A DNA stretch of 52,936 nt from Actinomycetota bacterium (GCA_023488455.1 JAMDDV010000042.1:1-52936); one strand, 5' to 3'. Positions 1 to 8,708 are shown, counted from the stretch's first letter. Made by a program: numbers and translations. Notes: generated by a model not told the origin, from the letters alone.

Positions 1-96
1 AATACCACAGCTGATGTCGGTGACATGGTGACCCTAGCTCTTGACATAGACCGTATCCACATATTTGATCCAACAACTGAAGTGACGTATTACTAG
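1..96 (+). CDS. C-terminal end of a probable sugar ABC transporter ATP-binding protein (partial)
   Basis: An open frame runs in from the left edge and stops with TAG at 94-96, giving 31 residues. The ending, with DIDRIHIFDP followed by TTEVTYY, resembles the last strand of the TOBE region in MalK/UgpC-type ATPases, where a phrase like 'D-x-x-x-x-H-x-F-D-x-x-T' is common. That family energises sugar uptake from the cytoplasmic side. No Walker or signature motif lies inside the window, so this rests on a short tail only. A strong terminator follows at once. It could be the shared ATPase for the permease pair at 21350-23079, which lacks one. Confidence 0.55.
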   Translation, partial: NTTADVGDMVTLALDIDRIHIFDPTTEVTYY

Positions 97-115
97 AAAT
101 AGCGGGAGATAAAAC

Positions 116-142
116 TAAAAAGGCGGCTGTGGCCGCCTTTTT
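116..142 (+). terminator. Rho-independent terminator after the ABC ATPase tail
   Basis: A GC-rich hairpin (AGGCGGC, loop TGTG, GCCGCCT) sits within flanking A and T runs and ends in TTTTT, 20 bases after the stop codon at 96. The A/T symmetry could let it work in both directions. It separates the transporter tail from the gene at 228. Confidence 0.9.
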
Positions 143-227
143 ATCCTTCTCTCAAAACAAAGATGTTTTAATGAGCCTTATTATTTGGAATTTGAAAATT
201 ACATTAGAGATTAAGGAGTAGCCAAAC

Positions 228-1511
228 ATGCAATCTGGAAAAAGAATATATACCGGGAATAAGGGCGTACCGCATATATCAATTGTTGGGCTGGGAGAGT
301 CCGATACTGGCCAGGCTGGTACGACTACTGTTAATCAGATATATAGAAGCGGAAATGCGATAATCAATAGCATATTTGAGAAGGGTCAAAACCATCAGAA
401 GAAGTTGGTCTTCTATCCTGATGATAAATCCATCCTTTTTTCAGATGATATTACCGAGTTGGAAAAAGATAAAGATTCAAGGATAGTCATTATCATCAAT
501 ATGGATGTCGATGAAGCATGTGAAGCGATAATCAGGGCAATTTCGCTTGGCAAGAACATAATTAACCTGAACTCCGAGGTTGAGATACTATTTGGCATCG
601 AATTCCAGAGGATCGCTGCTGATGCTGGCGTCATCTATACCTTTGGAGCAGGGGATGAGCCACAAACCGCTCTTGAGCTGGTTTCATTTGCAAGACAACT
701 TGGTTTTCAGGTAGTTGCTGCTGGAAAGGGAAAGAACAACCCACTTAATAGAGACTGCGTTCCATCTGACTTCATAGATGCGATGAAGAAGACCGGTGTA
801 TCAGAGAAAGCCTATTGCTCATTTGTTGATGGCACCAAGACGATGATAGAAATGGCCCTCCTTGCAAACATGGCAGGGTTAACAATCGATGAGCCCGGCA
901 TGCATGGGCCGAGGTGCGATAAGAGCCAGATGACGGAAATATTCAGACTGCAGAGTGAAGGCGGAATATTAAACCATGTGGGTGTGGTGGATTACACAAT
1001 CGGTGACCTGGCACCTGGGGTATTCGTCATCATAAGAAGCGATGATGAGGCAGTCATAAAAGACCTGGACTACTTGAAGGTTGGAGGCGGTCCAACATTT
1101 CTGCTCTACAGGCCGTTTCATCTTGGGATAATGGAGACGATGAAGTGCGTATTTCACGTGAATGATTTTAACGAGCCACTGATTAAATATCCGGGAAGTA
1201 GAAATGTCAACGTTGCAGCAATAGCCAAGCAAGGTATTAGTGCAGGAACTCACTTTCAGGGCATCGGCACTGAGCTGTTTTACGGACATGCTGTAGTAGA
1301 TGAAGAGATGAATAAAGGGAAATATGTCCCAATAGCGCTTCTAAACAGAGCAGCTGCCTCTATGGATATCTCGGCAGGAGAAATCATAAAGCGCTCCGAC
1401 ATCAAACTGGACGAGAACTCCCTTACCTGCAAGCTCTGGAATTTTTTTGAGAGTGCAGATGAAAAACAAGGGACTTACTCAATAAAAAGCATTAAGTCGA
1501 CAATCTTTTGA
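228..1511 (+). CDS. SAF-domain NAD(P)-dependent dehydrogenase (homoserine-dehydrogenase-like, COG4091 type)
   Basis: 427 residues with an N-terminal Rossmann-like region (ISIVGLGESDTGQAG near residue 17), a central catalytic-like region and a C-terminal SAF segment (VPIALLNRAAASMDISAGE, about residues 380-400). This arrangement is typical of COG4091 proteins, annotated as predicted homoserine dehydrogenases but usually found in sugar or polyol clusters. The likely role is oxidation of a sugar-derived alcohol or acid; the substrate cannot be read from the sequence. The start is supported by AAGGAG about 8 bases upstream of the ATG. It stands alone between a terminator and a toxin-antitoxin region. 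Confidence 0.75.
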   Translation: MQSGKRIYTGNKGVPHISIVGLGESDTGQAGTTTVNQIYRSGNAIINSIFEKGQNHQKKLVFYPDDKSILFSDDITELEKDKDSRIVIIINMDVDEACEAIIRAISLGKNIINLNSEVEILFGIEFQRIAADAGVIYTFGAGDEPQTALELVSFARQLGFQVVAAGKGKNNPLNRDCVPSDFIDAMKKTGVSEKAYCSFVDGTKTMIEMALLANMAGLTIDEPGMHGPRCDKSQMTEIFRLQSEGGILNHVGVVDYTIGDLAPGVFVIIRSDDEAVIKDLDYLKVGGGPTFLLYRPFHLGIMETMKCVFHVNDFNEPLIKYPGSRNVNVAAIAKQGISAGTHFQGIGTELFYGHAVVDEEMNKGKYVPIALLNRAAASMDISAGEIIKRSDIKLDENSLTCKLWNFFESADEKQGTYSIKSIKSTIF

Positions 1512-1586
1512 ATTCTAGATGTTCTGAGCGAAAGTCATGAATTTTACTGTGTTATAATTGTGCAATTAGTCGGAGGGTCGTGAGTT

Positions 1587-1947
1587 ATGAAAAATCAGGC
1601 AATAAGCAATAAATTGCCTATTCATCCTTATGTAACGAGGAAAAAAGAGATATGCAATGGGAGCCCTATTATTGAAGGTACCAGGGGTCAGGGTTATTGA
1701 TATTGCTATTGAGTACGATAAATTAGGATACTCTCCAGACCAGATTGCTGATGCTCATCCTCGTTTAGATCTTTACCAAATTCATGATGCTCTTTCTTAC
1801 TACTATGAACATCAGACAGAGCTGGATGCAGAGATAGTTAGCCGAAGAAGAAACTTGGAAGAGTTAAGAGTGAATTTGTTCCAAAAACAAATTTTCTTAA
1901 TTTATGAAAACAATAAGAATTTCGATATAATATTTCTAACCATTTAA
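1587..1947 (+). pseudogene. DUF433 antitoxin-like gene with a one-base frameshift
   Basis: Frame 1 opens with ATG at 1587 and reads into the DUF433 motif NGSPIIEGTRG, then hits TGA. The next frame carries the rest of the domain: VRVIDIAIEYDKLGYS, then DQIADAHPRLDLYQIHDALSYYYEH. Adding one G to the G run near 1681-1686 joins the two into an almost perfect DUF433 protein. DUF433 proteins are small antitoxin-like partners of PIN-type toxins; no PIN gene follows here. An ORF starting at 1657 would begin inside the domain, so it is not the native start. The break is either true decay or an indel error in a G homopolymer. Confidence 0.75.
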
Positions 1948-2007
1948 AAGTATCAAAAAATAGAAAAATTACATAAGTAATAGTGAAAAACTATAAGGAG
2001 AATTATA

Positions 2008-2199
2008 ATGAATAAAAAAATAACAATGGTTTATTGGAAAAGTGAAAAATTTTGGTTGGGTAAATTATTGGAACATCCAGAGATTATGAGTCAAGGTGAA
2101 ACCATTGAAGAACTTGAAGAAAACATAAAAGATGCATACAAAATGATGTTAATGGATGATGTGCCATCAGATTACCGATTAAAAGAAATCTCTGTATGA
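2008..2199 (+). CDS. hicB: HicB-family antitoxin
   Basis: 63 residues with the HicB pattern: a short beta-rich N-terminus, then FWLGKLLEHPEIMSQGET and TIEELEENIKDAYKMML. This matches the partly degraded RNase H-like fold of HicB antitoxins, which block the HicA toxin and often repress their own promoter. It is short, with no C-terminal DNA-binding extension visible. AAGGAG lies 8 bases before the ATG. It overlaps the downstream hicA by 4 bases (ATGA), so the two are translationally coupled, antitoxin first. Confidence 0.85.
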   Translation: MNKKITMVYWKSEKFWLGKLLEHPEIMSQGETIEELEENIKDAYKMMLMDDVPSDYRLKEISV

Positions 2200-2378
2200 G
2201 ACGTACTGAATTATTAAAACAACTAAGGAAAGCAGGTTGTATGTTGCTAAGACGAGGATCAAGACACGATATTTATATAAACCCCAAAACAGGTCAAAAG
2301 CAACCCATTCCAAGACATTCAGAAATTGATAACTCTCTTGTAAATCACATTAAAAAGTATCTTGGCCTTATTAAATAA
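2196..2378 (+). CDS. hicA: HicA-family mRNA interferase toxin
   Basis: 60 residues, the normal HicA length. The dsRBD-like signature is clear: ELLKQLRKAGCMLLRRGSRHDIYINP, split here for length, then PIPRHSEIDNSLVNHIKKYLGL. The histidine in GSRHDIY is the expected catalytic residue. HicA cleaves mRNA in the cytoplasm when not bound by HicB. The start overlaps the hicB stop by 4 bases. Nothing suggests inactivation. Confidence 0.88.
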   Translation: MRRTELLKQLRKAGCMLLRRGSRHDIYINPKTGQKQPIPRHSEIDNSLVNHIKKYLGLIK

Positions 2379-2508
2379 AATGTAAATCAATCCTGTCCGG
2401 GATGGCTACTTTTAGCAAAGCTTTTCCCCCGATGACAGATGACAATAAAAGTCCACTGGATACTGTGTTTAGTAAATTAAAAAATCTGGTTTTTATATTG
2501 AATGGCTA

Positions 2509-2763
2509 CTATTGCACAAAAGCCACTGCTCGAACAGGCGAGGCATCCAGACCTGTAATGTTAAGCGGTAAGGCCATGAAATAAAACCTCTCGACTGTGA
2601 TCTTATCCAGGTTGTTTAAGTCTTCAATTAGCGGTATGTTTCTTTTAAACAGTTCAACATGATTTCTCTGATCCGTACTTTTTTTATTCTCTATCCCAGA
2701 GCAATCTATGCCAAGACATTTCAAATTGACTAAATTCACTGCTAAGCCTTTCTTAATGTTTTT
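2509..2763 (-). pseudogene. C-terminal remnant of a cyclase-family (kynurenine-formamidase-like) protein
   Basis: Reading leftward from about 2763, about 85 codons give KKGLAVNLVNLKCLGIDCSG, then NHVELFKRNIPLIEDLNNLD and FYFMALPLNITGLDASPVRA. This is the C-terminal third of the cyclase/arylformamidase family (PF04199): the GID motif, the 'H..L...I...E.L.NL' motif and the 'PL.I.G.D.SPVRA' ending. The N-terminal part with the metal-binding HxGTHxD motif is absent, because the kinase gene ends directly upstream at 2766. The fragment therefore looks like what is left after a deletion that joined kinase and cyclase. The rest of 2379-2508 shows nothing recognisable. Confidence 0.7.
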
Positions 2764-2765
2764 AG

Positions 2766-4220
2766 TTAGATATATCCTCTTTTTTTAAACTCTTCTTTTA
2801 ATAGGTCATATTTTGCTTCATATCGATTAGTTTCGTCTTCTTTGGGAATGAACTCCTTTTCTATTGATACCATCGATCTTGCTGCTTCTGTAACGTTCTT
2901 GAAGCAGGTCTTAGAGGCGGCGATGATGGTGCTGCCCATGCATGTTTCTTCCTCAATGGGCTTTATAACCTTTTTCCCCAGCATATCTGCTCGAACCTGA
3001 TTCCATAGCGTGCTCTTACTGCCACCACCTGTTACGTAAATATTATCTCCTATCTCTGCCCCCAAGTTTTTAAGCATTTCATATGAGAACCGTTCCAAAA
3101 GTGCTATTCCTTCTAAATGTCCAAGATAATAATCGAGTTCACCTTTGGGTTCACCGATGGTGAATCCTTCTGCATCAATATTATTGAATGGAAATCTCTC
3201 TCCCTTTTTAAGTAGTGGATACATGATGATAGATGACCCTTCTAGTTTTGAGCACTGATCATCTAGCTGGGCAAGATCTCTGCCCAGGAAGTGTAGAGCT
3301 AGTGCCTCTCCACCGGTGCTTGAGGCACCTCCTGGCATCCAATAACCTTGAGGATGGAGGTGAGAATAGATGCGTCCCATATCGTCCTTAATCAAATTCT
3401 TTGTAACTCCCTTAACTGCGAAAGTCGTACCTATGGTAGAGTTCCAATCTCCCGGTTCAATTGCTCCTGATGCAATCATCGAGGCGCATGCGTCGGTCAT
3501 TCCAGCTGTGACCATTGTTTCAGACTTGAAACCGAACTCCTTTCGCATCTCAAGCGAAACGGGGGCAATTACGTCACCAGGTCTTAGCACAATCGGAAGC
3601 TTATTTAGATCAAGTCCCAGATCCTTCTCTATGAAAGCTGGCCACCCGTAATCTATTAGATCAAAGGCAGTTTTTAGTGCATTTGAATGATCGCTTACAT
3701 CGTATTTATTGGTGAGCTTTGCGGAGATATAATCAGCCTGATGAAGAATAAAACGGGTATTACTGTAGATATGTTCTTCGTTTTCCTTTACCCACAGTAT
3801 CTTTGATATAGCAAAGGATGGTTGAATTTGATAACCCAACTTTTCAGTAAAATCACCCGCAACTTCATTTATTCTTTGTGATTGATCATGCGATCTAATA
3901 TCCTTATACATTATCGCGTTTCGAAGTGGGTTAAGGCTGTCATCGAGAAAAACCACCGTTCCAGATGTGCCATCAATGCTTACGGCATCTATTTGTGTGG
4001 GATTGTGGCCCCTTAGCTTGAAATCTGTGAGCAATTTATTAATGCATAGTTTAGTGGTCGTCCACCACAGTGTGGGGTCTTGTTCAAACCAATAGGTCTT
4101 TGGCATCAGGTTAATATCTTGGGGAAAGTTTACAAAAACGTGAGCAGATACCCTTCCTCTCTCATCAGAGATGATCGAACGAACCCCGCCGGTCCCAATG
4201 TCTATTCCACAGAAAAACAT
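2766..4220 (-). CDS. FGGY-family carbohydrate kinase
   Basis: 484 residues, normal for the family. Visible motifs are the N-terminal phosphate loop CGIDIGTGGVRS, the substrate-side IDAVSIDGTSGTVVFLD, the central GMTDACASMIASGAIEPG and GTTFAVKG region, and the adenosine motif VTGGGSKSTLWNQVRADMLG. These enzymes phosphorylate a pentulose, hexulose or polyol in the cytoplasm. It is nearest xylulokinase-like members, but the substrate is not readable. It is transcribed away from the kinase at 4515. AAGGGG stands before the ATG. A broken cyclase gene follows it. Confidence 0.85.
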   Translation of the reverse strand: MFFCGIDIGTGGVRSIISDERGRVSAHVFVNFPQDINLMPKTYWFEQDPTLWWTTTKLCINKLLTDFKLRGHNPTQIDAVSIDGTSGTVVFLDDSLNPLRNAIMYKDIRSHDQSQRINEVAGDFTEKLGYQIQPSFAISKILWVKENEEHIYSNTRFILHQADYISAKLTNKYDVSDHSNALKTAFDLIDYGWPAFIEKDLGLDLNKLPIVLRPGDVIAPVSLEMRKEFGFKSETMVTAGMTDACASMIASGAIEPGDWNSTIGTTFAVKGVTKNLIKDDMGRIYSHLHPQGYWMPGGASSTGGEALALHFLGRDLAQLDDQCSKLEGSSIIMYPLLKKGERFPFNNIDAEGFTIGEPKGELDYYLGHLEGIALLERFSYEMLKNLGAEIGDNIYVTGGGSKSTLWNQVRADMLGKKVIKPIEEETCMGSTIIAASKTCFKNVTEAARSMVSIEKEFIPKEDETNRYEAKYDLLKEEFKKRGYI

Positions 4221-4457
4221 GCTATCCCCTTAGCTCCTTATCTATCTCAATATCAAGTAGTGTGTATTAACTTTTTGTACTATGCAAGGGTTCAGTCCAA
4301 AATTTTATGCAGATGCTATCATATCGGAAGGTGAGTGTCATAGCCGAGATACCACATATAGGCTAAATTAGCTGAGATGCTAAAGATCTTTACGTTGGCT
4401 TAATAACAATAAAAGTCATGAAGATGTGGGTATATTTAACTTTTATATTTGATTAAT

Positions 4458-4472
4458 GTTAAAATTTTTAAC
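4458..4472. promoter_or_regulatory. Perfect 15-base palindrome, possible operator
   Basis: GTTAAAATTTTTAAC is a perfect 7+1+7 palindrome lying 42 bases before the start at 4515, in the 294-base gap between two divergent kinase genes. Such placement fits an operator, and a LacI regulator is encoded at 13687. The AT-rich content makes a chance palindrome possible. The rest of this gap shows no other clear element. Confidence 0.3.
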
Positions 4473-4514
4473 CAAAAATTATTGGCGAAAGAATGTTCTA
4501 AAGAGAGAGGATAG

Positions 4515-5996
4515 ATGGCAGTAAAGAATTATCTGATATTTGATTTTGGCGCAAGTAACGGCAGAGGACTTCTGGCCAGATATGATGGAAGCAGGTTTAC
4601 CCTTCATGAGGTGCACCGATTTGAGAACAGGCCAGTTTATGCAGCCGGGACGCTTTATTGGGATTTCTTGCGTCTTTATTCAGAGCTGAAACTTGGGATA
4701 CTTGCAAGCGTAAAGGAAGCTAGGAATATATCCAGTATTGGCATTGACACCTGGGGTGTCGACTTTGGGTTATTTGATAGAAACGGCAGTATGATCGGGA
4801 ATACCGTGTCTTATCGAGATGATAGGACCAACGGCATCCCCGAGAAAATATATGAGATAGTACCCAAAGAAGAAGTTTTTATATCGACGGGCTACCAGCT
4901 TCTTCCAATTACCTCCCTTTATCAAATTTATGCTTTGAAACTAAAAAATTCTCCTGTGCTGGAAGTTGCAGAGCATTTTTTAATGCTTCCAGATATATTC
5001 AACTATTATCTGACTGGAGTTATGGTAAATGAATTTGCGAATGCCACGACTTCAATTATGTGCAGTGTAGCAAGAAGGGATTGGGCTTGGGGACTGTTGG
5101 AAAAGTTAGGTATTCCCACCAAAATTTTTGGGGAAATCGTAATGCCAGGAACGATTGTTGGGAAAGTTCAAAAGAACGTAAGAGATGAGCTTGGTGTTGA
5201 ACCAATACTTGTTATTGAGCCTGCGACTCACGATACTTCGTCTGCTGTCTCTGGCATACTGCTTAAGGATAAAAGCAGAAAGTGGGCGTTTATAAGCATC
5301 GGCACATGGGGGATAATGGGAATAGAAACCAGGGCACCAAACCTCACGATTGAGGCCCTTGAATCAGGTTTTGCCAACGAAGGTGGGGTTGAGGGCTATT
5401 ATCACTTCTTAAAAAATGTAAACGGGCTCTGGATAATCCAGGAGTGCAGGAAGAATTGGATTAAAGATCTTGGTCAGAATGTTTCATGGGATGATATTGT
5501 AGAACAGGCTTCAAAGGCGAAGATATTTAAATCGTTCTTAAATGTTGATGAACCGAGCTTAATACAGACACAACTGGATATGCCAGGACAGATTGCAAAT
5601 CATCTTAAGAGCAAGAATCAGATGGTCCCAGAGGGGATCGGTGAGATTGCAAGAACGGTATACGAGGGGCTTGCACTGCGCTTCAGGTATAATCTTGACA
5701 TTCTTGAGAAGCTCATCGGGTATAAGATAGAATTGATTCACATGGTCGGCGGCGGAACTCAGAACAAGCTGCTATGTCAATTCACTGCCAACGCGACTGG
5801 TGTTGAGGTAATTGTGGGTCCTACCGAAACTACTGCAATTGGCAATCTCCTGATGCAATTAAAGGCGACCGACGAGATAAAGAACCTTGATGATGGTAGG
5901 CAGATCGCGATAAATTCATCAGACTTGGGTTATTATGAGCCTTGCGATGTTGGAGTCTGGGATGAGGCTTACAGTAGATATCTTGGAGCAATTTGA
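4515..5996 (+). CDS. rhaB: Rhamnulokinase-like FGGY sugar kinase
   Basis: 493 residues. The RhaB-type features are FDFGASNGRGLLARYDG at the N-terminus, FENRPVYAAGTLYWDFLRLY, ISSIGIDTWGVDFGLFDRNG, a long 'P.THDTSSAV' segment, ISIGTWGIMGIETRAP, and the late MVGGGTQNKLLCQFTANATG. RhaB phosphorylates L-rhamnulose at O1; close relatives act on L-fuculose and other ketoses, so the substrate may differ. GAGAGAGGAT lies before the ATG. It heads the forward run that includes the TIM-barrel isomerase at 6099. No rhamnulose-1-phosphate aldolase (RhaD) is visible here, which weakens a strict rhamnose assignment. Confidence 0.75.
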   Translation: MAVKNYLIFDFGASNGRGLLARYDGSRFTLHEVHRFENRPVYAAGTLYWDFLRLYSELKLGILASVKEARNISSIGIDTWGVDFGLFDRNGSMIGNTVSYRDDRTNGIPEKIYEIVPKEEVFISTGYQLLPITSLYQIYALKLKNSPVLEVAEHFLMLPDIFNYYLTGVMVNEFANATTSIMCSVARRDWAWGLLEKLGIPTKIFGEIVMPGTIVGKVQKNVRDELGVEPILVIEPATHDTSSAVSGILLKDKSRKWAFISIGTWGIMGIETRAPNLTIEALESGFANEGGVEGYYHFLKNVNGLWIIQECRKNWIKDLGQNVSWDDIVEQASKAKIFKSFLNVDEPSLIQTQLDMPGQIANHLKSKNQMVPEGIGEIARTVYEGLALRFRYNLDILEKLIGYKIELIHMVGGGTQNKLLCQFTANATGVEVIVGPTETTAIGNLLMQLKATDEIKNLDDGRQIAINSSDLGYYEPCDVGVWDEAYSRYLGAI

Positions 5997-6098
5997 AATA
6001 GCATAACAGCAGACCTCATACGAAATGGAGATGGCAGAGGGGTAAATGGAGCTGTATATTGTTAAAAAGAGTGGGATTTTCATAAGAAGGAGAGTGCG

Positions 6099-7076
6099 AT
6101 GAAATTAAATGTTGATGCACATCTATGGTGTCTTGGAACATATGCAGAGAGATACGTTCCTGGCGGATATTTTGAACCTTTCACAACTGAGGAGCAGTTA
6201 AGATATATATCGGAAATAAAGGGTCTTGATGGACTTTTTGTCTTCTATCCAGGTCCGGAATCTGATAACCCAAAAAAATTGCTTAAAACTCTTGCAGATC
6301 TTGGTTTGCGTCCTTCAAACGTTGCTGTGGAGTGCTGGGGGGGCAGGAAATGGAAGCACGGGGCATTCAGCACTTCAGATGTGAAGATCAGGAAGGAAGT
6401 GGTGCAGCTTTTCAAGGGAGGTGTAGATTTCGCCAGGGAGATAAAGGCCGACAGTTTACTGCTGTGGCCTGCACATGATGGTTTTGATTACCCGTTCCAG
6501 AACAACTATGTTGATGGATGGAACTACATGGTGGAGACGGTGCGCGAGATCGGCGAGTATGCCAGGGATTTTAAGATAGCGGTGGAGTATAAAAGCAAGG
6601 ACCCCAGGCAGAAGGTTTACATAAATACCATCGGCAAGCTCATGATGTTCTTAAACGATGTTGGGCTTGATAACGTTGGCGGCGCATTTGATGTGGGTCA
6701 CTCGCTCATGGCCCAGGAGAGCCTAGCGGAATCGCTTGCGCTGATGGCAGCTAAGAAAAAGCTATATCAGATTCACCTTAACGAGAATTATAAGGATGCT
6801 GACCCCGACATGATTTTTGGAACTATTAATTTCTGGGAGATACTTGAGATGTTCTACTACCTGAACAAGACAGATTTCGAGGGGTGGTGCTCGATTGATG
6901 TAATAGCACCGCGGGATGACAGGGTGAAGATGCTCCAGCTTGGCGTTAACCTGATTCATGATTTCAAAAAGCTCTCAGACAAACTCATGAAGCATGAGGA
7001 TGAGATTGACAGAAATCTCAAAAAGCATGTTTTTGTGGATAACATGGATCTAATAAGGAAGATCGTATTCAGCTAA
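6099..7076 (+). CDS. Xylose-isomerase-like TIM barrel sugar isomerase or epimerase
   Basis: 325 residues. Candidate metal ligands appear in order: Glu in IAVEYKSKDP, Asp and His in GGAFDVGHSLMAQES, His in YQIHLNENYKDADPDM, and acidic residues in GWCSIDVIAPRDD. This layout fits AP-endonuclease-2-like sugar isomerases such as the RhaI-type L-rhamnose isomerases. It probably interconverts an aldose and a ketose before phosphorylation by the kinase encoded just upstream. AAGGAG precedes the ATG. The 102-base gap to the kinase has no terminator, so co-transcription is likely. Confidence 0.72.
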   Translation: MKLNVDAHLWCLGTYAERYVPGGYFEPFTTEEQLRYISEIKGLDGLFVFYPGPESDNPKKLLKTLADLGLRPSNVAVECWGGRKWKHGAFSTSDVKIRKEVVQLFKGGVDFAREIKADSLLLWPAHDGFDYPFQNNYVDGWNYMVETVREIGEYARDFKIAVEYKSKDPRQKVYINTIGKLMMFLNDVGLDNVGGAFDVGHSLMAQESLAESLALMAAKKKLYQIHLNENYKDADPDMIFGTINFWEILEMFYYLNKTDFEGWCSIDVIAPRDDRVKMLQLGVNLIHDFKKLSDKLMKHEDEIDRNLKKHVFVDNMDLIRKIVFS

Positions 7077-7131
7077 GTATGTATTTTTAACTGATTACAA
7101 TCGTTTTTTTTGGTAGAAAGGGAGTTTTACC

Positions 7132-8145
7132 ATGAACTCAACTGATCGAGTGCTTACTGTGCTTCAGCGAAAGGTGCCAGACAGAGTTCCTACTTTTGAA
7201 TGGGCGATCGATTCGGGTGTCATAAATGCCATTATCCCCGGTGCAGATTTTTGTGACCTTATTGAGAAGATGGATCTCGATGCCGTGCCAGTAAGACCTG
7301 ACTACAAGAAGGAGATGGTAGATAGTGATACCTATAGGGAGGAGACCGGGCTTCTGAAAAAGAAGATGACGGAGGATTACCTGGTTTCCGTAAACCAGGT
7401 AATAAAAGACGAGAAAGACCTCGCGCGGTTTGAGTTCCCCGACCCGAATGTTCCACATCGTTTCAATACCATGAAAAAGGTCATAGATCGGTTTAAGGGC
7501 AAAAAGGCAATAATTGCCTGGTTGCGTGATGGGTTTGCCGAGGTTCGGGATCTGCACGGCTTTGAGGAGACGCTCGTTGATTTTTATGATAGGCCAGATC
7601 TCATAAGGGGCATAATAGAGAAGGCGGTTGATTATTACACCGAACTTGCCAGGATAGCAAGGAAGTTAGGTGCTGAGGTAGCCTCTACAGGTGATGACAT
7701 TGCAGGGAAGAACGGTCTTTTCATGTCCCCTCACCATTTCAGGGATGTAATCTATCCAGCCATGAAGAGGCTTTATAAGAATTTCCATGACCTTGGATTC
7801 TACGTTATAAAGCATACCGATGGCGACCTAATGCCGATCATAGAGGACCTCATTGATACAGGACTTGATTGCCTTGACCCGATTGATCCTTCCGCGGGAA
7901 TGGATATCGCCCTGATAAAGCGCAAATACGGCGATCGAATATGCATTAAGGGCAATGTTGACTGCGCGGGCTCGCTTGTTTATGGCAAACCGAAGGATGT
8001 CGAGGAGGAGACGAAAAAGTGTATTGAAATTGCTGGTAAGAATGGGGGCTACATCTGCTCATCCAGCAATTCAATACATTCGAGCGTGGTGCCCGAGAAC
8101 TATGTCACTATGCTTAATGCGATAAAGGAATACGGCATATATTAA
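7132..8145 (+). CDS. UroD-like protein (MtaA/CmuA-type methyltransferase superfamily)
   Basis: 337 residues with the family start STDRVLTVLQRKVPDRVP, the mid motif STGDDIAGKNGLFMSPHHFR, YVIKHTDGDLMPIIEDLIDTG, CLDPIDPSAGMD, ICIKGNVDC and a GGYICSSSNSIHSS end. The family includes uroporphyrinogen decarboxylases and corrinoid- or thiol-dependent methyltransferases. True heme-pathway UroD is unlikely given the sugar operon context. The usual zinc motif HxC near residue 221 reads HTD, so metal binding may differ. AAAGGGAG stands before the ATG. Its role beside a kinase and an isomerase is unknown. Confidence 0.75.
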   Translation: MNSTDRVLTVLQRKVPDRVPTFEWAIDSGVINAIIPGADFCDLIEKMDLDAVPVRPDYKKEMVDSDTYREETGLLKKKMTEDYLVSVNQVIKDEKDLARFEFPDPNVPHRFNTMKKVIDRFKGKKAIIAWLRDGFAEVRDLHGFEETLVDFYDRPDLIRGIIEKAVDYYTELARIARKLGAEVASTGDDIAGKNGLFMSPHHFRDVIYPAMKRLYKNFHDLGFYVIKHTDGDLMPIIEDLIDTGLDCLDPIDPSAGMDIALIKRKYGDRICIKGNVDCAGSLVYGKPKDVEEETKKCIEIAGKNGGYICSSSNSIHSSVVPENYVTMLNAIKEYGIY

Positions 8146-8147
8146 TA

Positions 8148-8207
8148 ATCTTGACGTGAACATGAAGCGGTTGTCCTTGCCAATGAGATCGTAAATACGT
8201 TCTTCTA
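8148..8207 (-). pseudogene. 60-base scrap of the radical SAM gene found at 24642
   Basis: This stretch matches 24752-24811 in 53 of 60 positions, with no gaps; the seven differences are all transitions. Read leftward it gives EERIYDLIGKDNRFMFTSR, against EEHIYSLIGEDNRFMFMSR in the intact gene. It lies between the UroD-like gene and the AllA-like gene with no further homology on either side. It is a leftover of a second, diverged copy of that gene. Confidence 0.85.
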
Positions 8208-8264
8208 TAATATCGAGTAGTTTATTACGACGAAATAGTAATTAGGGTTAGGGGAGAAATGAAA

Positions 8265-8708
8265 ATGAAGACATTGGAATTAAATGCAAACAACTTCAAA
8301 GAATTCGGGAATATCATTGAAGTTGACGACAAGTTTTGTTTAGCAAGCATGGATAACTTTAAGTATTACCTTATTGACTCGATGAAGTCAGATTGCGAGG
8401 TCACAATCGGTTTGCTTGAGGCTTTTAAGAAGGTTGAAGGAATCAAACAACTTGAAAGACATCATCTTACAGAAGAAGTAATATTGCCAATAAAAGGTAA
8501 AGCCCTGCTTCATTTAGCAGGTCCTGATAAGTCATCGCTTGCCATGGATGACATCCTGACCTTTGAGATTGAACCGGGTACAGGTGTCAAATTATATAAA
8601 GATGTCTGGCATGCAATACCGGTAATAGAATCTGAGGAGCTATTTCTGTGCCTTATTCTGAAGACGAAGACATCCGAAGAGGATTTATATTTTACTGAGC
8701 CCCATTAA
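8265..8708 (+). CDS. Ureidoglycolate-lyase-like (AllA family) cupin-fold protein
   Basis: 147 residues from the second ATG, chosen because GGGGAG lies 8 bases upstream of 8265 but only 2 before the ATG at 8259. Family features are NNFKEFGNIIEVDD at the N-terminus, LERHHLTEEVILPIKGKALL, and GTGVKLYKDVWHAIPVIES. AllA releases urea from ureidoglycolate, but many relatives sit in sugar operons and have no tested activity. No allantoin genes are near, so a different small-molecule lyase or isomerase role is more likely. It lies in the forward sugar gene run. Confidence 0.68.
   Translation: MKTLELNANNFKEFGNIIEVDDKFCLASMDNFKYYLIDSMKSDCEVTIGLLEAFKKVEGIKQLERHHLTEEVILPIKGKALLHLAGPDKSSLAMDDILTFEIEPGTGVKLYKDVWHAIPVIESEELFLCLILKTKTSEEDLYFTEPH

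Noticed and set aside
2402..2584. 60-codon forward frame after hicA
   Set aside because: Its second half is the complement of the cyclase remnant, and the first half matches nothing I know.
4362..4372. GCTAAATTAGC palindrome between the divergent kinases
   Set aside because: Short, AT-rich and not matched elsewhere; the longer palindrome at 4458 is a better candidate.
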